NCBI GenBank assembly: GCA_024682555.1
Contig: JAIKZD010000046.1
Location: 1-45,475, forward strand
Length of the DNA stretch: 45,475 bases
Source of the DNA: Lachnospiraceae bacterium
Lineage (GTDB): Bacteria > Bacillota > Clostridia > Lachnospirales > Lachnospiraceae
Direction: 5' to 3'
This document shows, in pieces, positions 36,253 to 43,410 of this stretch. Each line of letters begins with the position of its first letter. The stretch's first letter is position 1. The position numbers were made by a program, and so were the translations under genes. Below the pieces are notes generated by a model. That model made no database searches. It was not told the origin of the DNA and was given only the letters and a program-made list of their open reading frames with translations.

Positions 36253-36322
36253 CAGGCGCTTCCATGCGCCGATCCGCCCACTAATGTAGCCGCATGACGG
36301 TTTTCAGACACATACCATAAAA

Positions 36323-36350
36323 ATTATACAATGTTACAAATCTCTGTCAA
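36323..36350 (-). promoter_or_regulatory. strong sigma-A promoter of the island transcript
   Basis: On the minus strand TTGACA (36345-36350) is followed after 16 bases by TATAAT (36323-36328), both perfect consensus. The predicted transcript starts near 36317 and has a leader of about 105 bases before the transglutaminase gene. Nineteen genes follow to 9316 with mostly short gaps and few terminator-like signals, so this promoter may drive most of the island. Confidence 0.85.
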
Positions 36351-36449
36351 CTTGTATATTTTTCAGTCTTACCCGTGACAGATATTTGTGAAGAATCACC
36401 ATTACTGTAAAATGAACTTGATAAACCGGATTTCGGTATCTCCGTTACT

Positions 36450-37430
36450 TCACAGTCCTTTAAAGATACTTCCGAGCTGGTCCCTGATCTCATCTATCTT
36501 CCTGTTTGCGTCCTTTTTTCTGTTTTCCCTCCCGAACCTTTCCTGACAGGTTTCGTGAGGCTTTGGGGCATCACTTTCAGGAGATTCTTTTACGGGATTA
36601 AGCAGCCCGAACAGATCATTTATTGCTTTTTTTTCCTCGGATCTATTGGTTCCCCCGTCAGTATCTGACCATCCGTCTGACAGACCCGTTCGGGAATTTG
36701 TCTCATCCTCTTTCTTATACTCCCCTTTTCCATTTTTGCCCAAAGACTCTGTGGAGTCATCCTCCGAATCAGAGAAAATGTAATACTTCTCTATGCTTTT
36801 AAAAAATCCCCTGTCATCATCATCTATATGGAATAACGATGAAATACACAAAAACTCCAAAACTTTTACGGGATCTTTATCATTTATTTCTTTCAAACGA
36901 TCAAAAAAGCTTTGTTCATAGCGTGGATCCACTTCTATATCACTCCAGTTTGATGACAATATCCCCGATAAGGATTCAAGTTTGCGTCTAAATTCCTGCT
37001 CTGTCTCTTCACTATTATCCATAACAAAAGCGTCAAGCTCTATTTTAGAAAGTTCGTGAAATTTAAGATCTTTCTCGGTCTTTTGCACATATGATCCTAT
37101 CGCGGCATTTTCACGGATAACCGATCTTAAGTGTTCTCCCATTGCAGAAAAATATCTGTCCCCATCTGTGAGAAGAACCTTTTTCATCCTTTCCCTTGCC
37201 GCATCGGTGCTGTTCTTTATATCGGATTTTCCCTGATTCATCGCGGAGAAAGAGGATCTGCTCAAGCTCATACTGTTTCTGATATAAGCCGGAAACAGAA
37301 ATTCCCACACGCTCTCCCTGGAGGTCGGCTTTATGTACAGCCGGTTTCCGGATCTTTCTAAAGGAACATAATATCTGATATTCAGAGGTTCCAGTATTTT
37401 TTTGTATATGCCCGTATTGTAGGTCAGCAT
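36450..37430 (-). CDS. protein of unknown function
   Basis: I do not recognise the family. The 326-residue protein has a mixed N-terminal part (YYVPLERSGNRLYIKPTSRES), a helical charged middle and a long acidic, Ser-rich linker (about 225-275). A final short helical part follows (KDANRKIDEIRDQLGSIF). No signal peptide or membrane segment is seen. It starts behind GGAGATAA and is divergent from the sigma-like gene at 37619, with an operator-like dyad between them. It lies upstream of the island promoter and could be a regulator or anti-sigma-type partner; this is speculation. Confidence 0.55.
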   Translation of the reverse strand: MLTYNTGIYKKILEPLNIRYYVPLERSGNRLYIKPTSRESVWEFLFPAYIRNSMSLSRSSFSAMNQGKSDIKNSTDAARERMKKVLLTDGDRYFSAMGEHLRSVIRENAAIGSYVQKTEKDLKFHELSKIELDAFVMDNSEETEQEFRRKLESLSGILSSNWSDIEVDPRYEQSFFDRLKEINDKDPVKVLEFLCISSLFHIDDDDRGFFKSIEKYYIFSDSEDDSTESLGKNGKGEYKKEDETNSRTGLSDGWSDTDGGTNRSEEKKAINDLFGLLNPVKESPESDAPKPHETCQERFGRENRKKDANRKIDEIRDQLGSIFKGL

Positions 37431-37459
37431 TCTAATTTATCTCCATATAAACCGAACTG

Positions 37460-37493
37460 TTGGAAGCTGTTGGAAAGTTCCAAACGACTCCAA
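37460..37493. promoter_or_regulatory. operator-like dyad between divergent genes
   Basis: The element reads TTGGAA, 4 bases, TTGGAA, AG, TTCCAA, 5 bases, TCCAA, so two half-sites on each side point to a common centre at 37476-37477. It lies 30-60 bases before the start of the 326-residue gene and about 130 bases before the plus-strand gene. A dimeric or tetrameric regulator site is likely. Confidence 0.55.
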
Positions 37494-37568
37494 AGTCCAT
37501 CCCCTGTATTTTCTTATCAGTAAGGATTCATCAGTCCCTGTTTGTATATCTTCAGGGACATTCACAAA

Positions 37569-37588
37569 ATATCCGGAAATATCCGGAG
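37569..37588. repeat. tandem ATATCCGGA repeats upstream of the sigma-like gene
   Basis: Two adjacent 10-base units (ATATCCGGAA, ATATCCGGAG), each with a TCCGGA palindrome, lie 30-50 bases before the plus-strand start codon. The position suits a regulator binding site or part of a promoter. Confidence 0.4.
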
Positions 37589-37618
37589 CAAATCAGGTAA
37601 AAACAGGGGGTATCAGGA

Positions 37619-38518
37619 ATGAAAAAACTTACATCAGCAGTAAACGGTTTCTCCGTCATCTGTTCAACGCTTTACTATCGTCTGAACATAAAGTGCAAAG
37701 AAGAATTATGTGAAAGTGAATTCTTTGATCATTACTGTAAGGCAGCGTTTAATCTGTCCCATGCTCTTGTAAAAACACCCTATTTTTATGGAAGGATCAA
37801 AAGTCTCGGTTATCTTCATTCATGCGATCACGATGATATCGCCCAGGAGCTTTCGATCCTCCTCATAAATAAATATACTACAATCATAAGGGCTATGGCA
37901 AAAAATGGGGAAGAACACAACCATATGACCTATTCATATTCCATATTGTCTTCCATGCTGATCTCGATATACAGATCCTATACATTTCGGGAAAACCGGA
38001 TAAATGAACCCGGAAATGACAGGGCCTCGCATTATGTTTTTCTGTCCTTAAACACACTGATTTCCGAAAGCGACAGTGAAACCACCTTTTGTGATCTCCT
38101 ACAAGGAGATGCATACAGCGATCCTGATACAGAGCTTGAGATTGACAATGAAAGCCGGGAAGCCATTTTTTCATACATGAAAACGGTTGCTGATCACAGA
38201 TACAAAGGTGAAGTCCTTGCGTTTCTGATGTTCGGGCTTGAAGCAGAAGACAGCAGGATAAAAGTACGCGAAGCTTCCAAAGCTATTTACAACAACGGCG
38301 AAGTGAATATTTCCGCCTTCTACCACAGCCTGCTTAAGGAATACAATGAGCTCGTCCTTCACCTGTCTGACAGTGAGCTTTCACAGTTTTTTGACTACTC
38401 GGAGGCTGATTTCGGTGAGTTTGACAGAACCTCACCGAAATCAATAGCTTCAAAGCTCTCCAAATGGAATAATCTTGTTAAAACGGATCTGGCCCTTCTC
38501 AGTCATCGGGATCGATGA
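37619..38518 (+). CDS. sigma-factor-like regulator
   Basis: This is the only plus-strand gene complete in the window (299 residues). Residues about 60-90 (SCDHDDIAQELSILLINKY) resemble sigma-70 region 2 (D-D-x-x-Q-E). The later segment with FLSLNTLISESDSETTF, DLLQGD and DPDTELE matches the linker typical of sigma-70-like proteins before region 4. A clear region 4 helix-turn-helix is not obvious, so it may be a divergent or incomplete sigma factor. GGGGG precedes the ATG. It is divergent from the gene at 36450 and its 3' end overlaps the convergent coupling-ATPase gene by 20 bases. It may control the island. Confidence 0.5.
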   Translation: MKKLTSAVNGFSVICSTLYYRLNIKCKEELCESEFFDHYCKAAFNLSHALVKTPYFYGRIKSLGYLHSCDHDDIAQELSILLINKYTTIIRAMAKNGEEHNHMTYSYSILSSMLISIYRSYTFRENRINEPGNDRASHYVFLSLNTLISESDSETTFCDLLQGDAYSDPDTELEIDNESREAIFSYMKTVADHRYKGEVLAFLMFGLEAEDSRIKVREASKAIYNNGEVNISAFYHSLLKEYNELVLHLSDSELSQFFDYSEADFGEFDRTSPKSIASKLSKWNNLVKTDLALLSHRDR

Positions 38519-40463
38519 TCACAGCCTTCGTTCCCGCTATCCTCCTGAGCATTGATACCATTTTTTCCGCTCTTGGGGCTTCCAGATTTTCCATACAGTA
38601 TTTCCACTTTGCATCCGCAGCAGTATTCTTCTTTAATCTTGCTTTTCCGGATCTTAAATATATCCTTAAGATGAGCGAGGTCTTATCCACATCACCGACG
38701 GAGAGGATCCATACATTTCGAGGGCAGGAATCCTCTTCGTCCGGCTTCTCCGAGATTTCTTCGGTACCCTTTTTTGTCTCTTTGGAGGGTGGATTCTTAA
38801 GCTTTGCGGCAGGCCTCTTTACAGGCTCCTTTTTTGCTGCCTGCGGGGTTTTCCTGTCCTTAACGGATCCTTCATCTTCTTCTTTTTTGTTTTCTGCCTC
38901 AAGCTCCGCTATCTGCCTGTCTATTCGCTCTATAAGAGCATCTGTATCGCTTATGGGCTTCTGTTTTTCCTTCTGTCTTTCTTTCATCCATTCATCAAAG
39001 GTCGGAATCCCTGGCGGGAGGGCGTTCTGCGCCTTTTCATGCCTCTTTTCCGTTACATATTTCCGGATATCAAAATATGAAATCTCCGCATGATGTCTTA
39101 CGGGCTTTTTTCTCTTATGCCTTTTCGTTCCCGAGGATAAGGACATTTCGGTAAAATCCGGCAGCCATGTAATAAACTTCGTTCTTCCGGATATGATCAC
39201 AAGAGCCTGTCCGGTCTCCATTGCTCCGATCTGGCTAGGAGTAATGAGCGGCTCTCTCTGAACAAGCCCGTTAAGCTTTACTTCCCTTTCTCCGCAGAGT
39301 CTTGAGAATTCGGCAAGCGTATCCCAGTGATTGACCCTGAATGCCACCTTTACGTCGCAGTTGCTGATTATAGTTGATGCATGGCTTGCACCGTAAATAT
39401 CCGTAAGCTGGGAAATGGACTGAATGACAAATAATACTCTTATGTTGCGTGACCTCCCGGCAGTCATAAGATGCGGCAGGTTGGTAATGGCCCGCCCGAT
39501 ATTGCCAAGCTCCTCAAGAATGACATTTACCCTCACCGGCAGCCTTCCATCGTACTTTTGGACGGCTATCCGTACATAATGGTACATCAGCTGACTTACG
39601 AGAACCCCGGATAAAGCATCATAGATCGGTGTTTCGTCCGGAATGATGATATATATGAGCGTGGGACAGTCTCCGGTAAGCTCATTGATATTAAGATCAT
39701 CATGGCTTAAGAAGTTTCTTACTCCGGTACTCTTTGTTGCGATCGAAAGACCGTCAAGGAAGGTTGAACGGATGCCTCCGCGTGTTTCGGGTGCCGTTGT
39801 GATATAGCTTTGAAGCTGCATCGCAATATTTTCATTCTCAGCAAGAAGTTCCACAAAATCCTTAAGATAAGTGGAGCCGCCCAATCTCTCATCTCCCTTT
39901 GAGATAAAATAATACACGCTTGCAAGATTGATCTCATCTTCGCTGCCTGCCTCAAATATCCCATATACCGCACCAATAAAAACATTTCTGCCCTCCTGTA
40001 TCCAGAAGGGATCAACGTTTGAGTTCTTTACAACAGGGTACATTGTATGTGCAAGATCCTCGATCATCTGCTCTGCCGTATCCACGTTCTCGGGAGTCCC
40101 GCTTTTCCAAAGGGTGTAAGGAACAGTCAGAGGATTCCATCCCTCCGCATTTTTATCATAAAGATGACGGAAGTCGATAATGTGAACATTATAGCCGTCA
40201 GATATCATATCCTTAGTGTTTGCGTATATCTCGCCCTTGGGGTCAACGATCACCGCGCTCTGACCGTTTAAGATAACAGTCTTTGTTGCGGGGATCGTTC
40301 CCCTGCGGCTCTTTCCGGAGCCGCTCACTCCCAGATACATTACATGACCCTCGCCTTCGTGAGTCAGCACATTACCGTTATCACAGTATAATACCGGGCC
40401 GGCTGCCCCTGCTTTCAAAACCTTCTGTATTTCCTTCTTACTGCTGTATCTCTCACTCCTCAT
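38499..40463 (-). CDS. VirD4/TraG-like coupling ATPase without membrane segments
   Basis: This 654-residue protein is a type IV coupling protein ATPase by sequence. Walker A is GVSGSGKS (residues 45-52), followed by VIVDPKGE, the Walker B region VILEELGNIG, and motifs such as LMTAGRSRNIRVLFVIQSISQL and ISNCDVKVAF. Normal VirD4/TraG proteins begin with two membrane helices; here the ATPase core starts almost at once. A charged Lys/Glu-rich linker (about 480-590) and a C-terminal domain of about 70 residues (NVWILSVGDVDKTSLILRI) are extra. No relaxase or mating-pore genes are nearby. AGGAGGTGA precedes the start. It is cotranscribed with clpP and the AAA+-like gene. Confidence 0.87.
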   Translation of the reverse strand: MRSERYSSKKEIQKVLKAGAAGPVLYCDNGNVLTHEGEGHVMYLGVSGSGKSRRGTIPATKTVILNGQSAVIVDPKGEIYANTKDMISDGYNVHIIDFRHLYDKNAEGWNPLTVPYTLWKSGTPENVDTAEQMIEDLAHTMYPVVKNSNVDPFWIQEGRNVFIGAVYGIFEAGSEDEINLASVYYFISKGDERLGGSTYLKDFVELLAENENIAMQLQSYITTAPETRGGIRSTFLDGLSIATKSTGVRNFLSHDDLNINELTGDCPTLIYIIIPDETPIYDALSGVLVSQLMYHYVRIAVQKYDGRLPVRVNVILEELGNIGRAITNLPHLMTAGRSRNIRVLFVIQSISQLTDIYGASHASTIISNCDVKVAFRVNHWDTLAEFSRLCGEREVKLNGLVQREPLITPSQIGAMETGQALVIISGRTKFITWLPDFTEMSLSSGTKRHKRKKPVRHHAEISYFDIRKYVTEKRHEKAQNALPPGIPTFDEWMKERQKEKQKPISDTDALIERIDRQIAELEAENKKEEDEGSVKDRKTPQAAKKEPVKRPAAKLKNPPSKETKKGTEEISEKPDEEDSCPRNVWILSVGDVDKTSLILRIYLRSGKARLKKNTAADAKWKYCMENLEAPRAEKMVSMLRRIAGTKAVIIDPDD

Positions 40464-40475
40464 ATCCTCACCTCC

Positions 40476-41210
40476 TCAGGAACAGATCAGATGTCTGCTT
40501 ACCGCTTTTATGTCAAGCTTCGGTGTAAGATCGCTGTAATCTGCGTAAAAGACCAGATCCTCTGCCACAGATACGGCCTGCCTGACATTTGAAACGCCGT
40601 ATCTTCCGACCACATCGCAAAGCTCCGCTTCAAAATCCTCACCGTCATCGACCTCGATACCGCGCTCCTTTATGCTCTGCACCACGATCTCGGAGTAATC
40701 ACGGAGTGAATAGGGTGTCACATATACATCAATGCAGTTTCCGATGGCCTTTGACACCATATCCTTTACCTGTTTCATTCTCTTTCCGAGAGAATCATCA
40801 TAGTAAATGATCAGTGTTGCACTGCGTGAAACCTCTTTGATCTGTTCCGTAAAGTATTCGACCTGATATTCATTGATATACTCCGACAGGGCAGAGATAT
40901 CCATTGCTATAACTCCCTCATATTCGTTCGTATATACGGCATTGTCCCTGATATCCGCAAACATCTGCCTGAGATTCTTAAGGCCGCCGTCAGGTCTGTA
41001 TTCAAGAAGAAGATCCAGTCCGCAGAATTTCCTGAGCCTGTTCTCATAAAGAACGGAAGCAACATAATCGGCAGCCGCACTCTGCCCGTTATTCTGGGTA
41101 AGGTTCATCATAATATGCGGAACACGTGCTCCTCCCTTTCTGTATGCATCAGCTTTTTCAAGAATAGATGCCAAACTGCATTTAAGTTCATTCAAGCCTA
41201 TAAGCTCCAT
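40476..41210 (-). CDS. degenerate AAA+-like protein
   Basis: This protein is 244 residues from the ATG at 41210, with GGGAGG seven bases upstream; another ATG lies two codons earlier. The layout recalls a SpoVK/CbbX-type AAA+ core: an N-terminal helix (GLNELKCSLASIL), a strand with HIMMNLTQNNGQSAAADYVASVL where the P-loop should be, a Walker B-like EGVIAMD, and a late helical lid (GVSNVRQAVSVAED). The P-loop Gly-Lys-Thr is absent, so ATP hydrolysis is unlikely. It lies between clpP and the coupling ATPase and may adapt one to the other. The AAA+ assignment is tentative. Confidence 0.5.
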   Translation of the reverse strand: MELIGLNELKCSLASILEKADAYRKGGARVPHIMMNLTQNNGQSAAADYVASVLYENRLRKFCGLDLLLEYRPDGGLKNLRQMFADIRDNAVYTNEYEGVIAMDISALSEYINEYQVEYFTEQIKEVSRSATLIIYYDDSLGKRMKQVKDMVSKAIGNCIDVYVTPYSLRDYSEIVVQSIKERGIEVDDGEDFEAELCDVVGRYGVSNVRQAVSVAEDLVFYADYSDLTPKLDIKAVSRHLICS

Positions 41211-41282
41211 GATCATTCCTCCCTTCCGTTCTTACCGTCTGTCCCGTTTATACTGATCTGCTTTGAAGTATAAAGCTGCTTC

Positions 41283-41297
41283 GGCGGAGTATCCGCC
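41283..41297 (-). other. hairpin at the clpP stop codon
   Basis: GGCGGA-TAC-TCCGCC forms a 6-bp stem immediately after the clpP stop codon. No T-run follows, so it more likely tunes or protects the transcript between clpP and the next gene than ends it. Confidence 0.4.
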
Positions 41298-41884
41298 TAA
41301 TCGAAATCCGGCAGTCCGACATGATCGACAAGACCGTATTCCATTGCCTGCCCCGCGCTCATCCAGTGATCACGCTCCATGTCGTTAGTCACTTCCTCAA
41401 CAGACCTCCCGCATCTTTCAGCCATTATCGCAGTAAGCTTTGCCTTGATCTTCTGGATATGCTCCGCAACAACGGTGATATCCGTTGCCTGCCCCTGAAC
41501 ACCGCCAAGAGGCTGATGGATCATGATCTCGGTGCTTTCGGTCGCGTATCTCTTCCCCTCTGCACCGGCCGCAAGCAAAAAGGACCCCATGCTCGCGGCA
41601 AGCCCTGCCGCAATGGTTACGACATCGCAGGAAATACCGTTCATGACATCATAGATCGCCATGCCGTCGCTTACGGACCCCCCGGGACTGTTTATGAACA
41701 TGTAGATATCCCTGTCCGATTTCGATTCCAGATACCGAAGCTGTGAGATCACCGACGTGGCAGCCTCGCCATCTACCTCACCGCTTAAGTAGATGACCCG
41801 GTGCTTTGTCAGATCATAGCTGATAAGATCCGTGCTGTGGTCGTTTCCGTCAGTGTTTGTGATAATCCTTGGAAAAACTGCCAT
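41297..41884 (-). CDS. clpP: ClpP-family serine protease
   Basis: This 195-residue ClpP forms the barrel-shaped proteolytic chamber that degrades unfolded proteins fed by a Clp ATPase. The triad is intact: Ser98 in GLAASMGS, His123 in MIHQP and Asp172 in MERDHW, with the INSPGGSV oxyanion segment. The length is typical. A strong AAGGAGGTGATG site precedes the ATG. It is not beside clpX or tig, as the housekeeping copy usually is in Firmicutes. Instead it heads an operon with a degenerate AAA+-like gene and a coupling ATPase. It may be a second, dedicated paralog. Confidence 0.93.
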   Translation of the reverse strand: MAVFPRIITNTDGNDHSTDLISYDLTKHRVIYLSGEVDGEAATSVISQLRYLESKSDRDIYMFINSPGGSVSDGMAIYDVMNGISCDVVTIAAGLAASMGSFLLAAGAEGKRYATESTEIMIHQPLGGVQGQATDITVVAEHIQKIKAKLTAIMAERCGRSVEEVTNDMERDHWMSAGQAMEYGLVDHVGLPDFD

Positions 41885-41933
41885 TTACATCACCTCCTTT
41901 TTCTTATAGACGAAAAAATCCGTATTTTTATCC

Positions 41934-41972
41934 AAAAAAAACACACATTTTTCGATCTTTCGAAAAATGTGT
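41934..41972 (-). terminator. intrinsic terminator after the CapA-family gene
   Basis: On the minus strand ACACATTTTTCG pairs perfectly with CGAAAAATGTGT (12 bp, 6-base loop) and is followed by a run of eight T residues. It ends the argS-capA transcript and insulates clpP. Confidence 0.92.
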
Positions 41973-42018
41973 GATCTTTATTATCCGTTTTGTGATATTA
42001 TGTAAACTTATCCCGGGT

Positions 42019-43404
42019 TTACTCCCAGCCTTCTCCCCATACCTCATTGCACAGGGAAACCAGGTATTCATAGGAAAATCCGTCGGCCTGTCTTCCTATA
42101 ATGTTTTCCGCCGCCATTTCCTCATTGTATTCCGACAACGGGTATACGACAACACCGTCAGGTCCTTTGTGAAGGTCGCAGACCAGTGCTTTGACTCCGT
42201 AATCCTTAATGACGACGTTTTCATCCTCTCTGCCTATCAAAACCTTTGCCATTCCCCCGAGCATCCTTTTTGAAACCTTTGCTCCGGTTCCGGAGGTCCA
42301 GCTCACAAAGTTTCCGAGAGAATAGTACACAAGCATCTTTTCCCCGTTTTCCCTCTCATAAACCTCTATGGGCTCTATTACATGGGGATGGGTACCTATT
42401 ACAAGATCCACTCCGTTTTCAAGAAAGAGATCCTTCCATTTTTCCTGATCGGCCGAGGTCTCAAGGCTGTATTCGATCCCCCAGTGGGGACAGACAACGG
42501 TAAAATCGGCGATCTCCTCGGCTCTCTTTATATCTTCCGTAACCCTGTTCTCTTCCAGAAGATTCACCGCATAGGGCATGCCGGAGGGAAGGGGGATACC
42601 GTTCGTTCCATAGGTATAATTGAGGATCGCTATCTTTATCCCTTTGTTTTCATATACATAGATATCATCCGCCTTATCCTCATCTACCGCTATGCCGATG
42701 TAGGCGATATCAGGATAGTTTTCTTCCCAGTATGAAGTGCAGTTGTCAAGTCCCTTCTTTCCCCTGTCAAGTGCATGATTAGTAGCATGCAGTATCACAT
42801 CAAAGCCTGTGTCAACAAGTGCATCCGCGATCTCATAGGGAGCGTTGAAGGTCGGATATCCTGATATCTTAAGCTCTTCTCCGCCTATGATCACCTCCTG
42901 GTTCACAAGGGCAAGGTCCGCAGCCTCTATGTCATCCTTTGTCTCGGAAAAAACAGCGCTGAAATCATAAGTTCCGTCGTCTCTTCGTGCACTTGAGCAG
43001 ACAGGAACATGCAGGAGGATGTCTCCAACCATCACAAGGGATATGGGATCTTCTTCGGGTTCCCCGGACTCTTCTTCCGGTTCCGAAACCATGGCATACT
43101 CCGGGTTTTCTTCCGGTTCCGGAACCACGGCATCCTCCGGGTTTTCTTCCGTCTCCGGGATCTCCGCCTCATCCGTCCCTGATCCCCCGGTCTCCTCAGT
43201 TAACAGTTCATCGTCTATGTTTTCCTCATCTTCCGCTTCTTCAAGGGAATACTCCGTTTCGGTATTTTCCTGCGGTCCCGGCCTGAACCCCGGCAAAATG
43301 GAAAAAGCGGTAACAAGGTATTCCCGGTTTACATAAATAATTAAGCCTATGAGCACCGAGGCAAGAATGACCGAAAGAGCGATCAACAGACCCTTCTTTT
43401 TCAT
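42019..43404 (-). CDS. CapA-family (PGA_cap) metallophosphatase-like surface protein
   Basis: This 461-residue protein has an N-terminal membrane anchor (residues about 5-27). A very acidic linker follows (about 45-120) with P-E-P-E-E-N-P-E-type repeats. The rest is a PGA_cap/CapA domain: LVMVGDILLHVPV, ALVNQEVIIGGEE, LHATNHALDRG, VCPHWGIEYS and VIGTHPHVIEPIE, which are the metal-site motifs. CapA proteins take part in poly-gamma-glutamate capsule synthesis, but many relatives occur without capsule genes, as here. It lies on the outer membrane face by prediction. Its start follows the argS stop by a few bases, with the binding site inside argS. Confidence 0.88.
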   Translation of the reverse strand: MKKKGLLIALSVILASVLIGLIIYVNREYLVTAFSILPGFRPGPQENTETEYSLEEAEDEENIDDELLTEETGGSGTDEAEIPETEENPEDAVVPEPEENPEYAMVSEPEEESGEPEEDPISLVMVGDILLHVPVCSSARRDDGTYDFSAVFSETKDDIEAADLALVNQEVIIGGEELKISGYPTFNAPYEIADALVDTGFDVILHATNHALDRGKKGLDNCTSYWEENYPDIAYIGIAVDEDKADDIYVYENKGIKIAILNYTYGTNGIPLPSGMPYAVNLLEENRVTEDIKRAEEIADFTVVCPHWGIEYSLETSADQEKWKDLFLENGVDLVIGTHPHVIEPIEVYERENGEKMLVYYSLGNFVSWTSGTGAKVSKRMLGGMAKVLIGREDENVVIKDYGVKALVCDLHKGPDGVVVYPLSEYNEEMAAENIIGRQADGFSYEYLVSLCNEVWGEGWE

Positions 43405-43410
43405 CTCAGC

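Noticed and set aside
38499-40463. An integrative conjugative element, because of the VirD4/TraG-like ATPase
   Set aside because: No relaxase, VirB6, VirB8, integrase, excisionase or attachment repeats are visible, and the ATPase lacks its membrane part.
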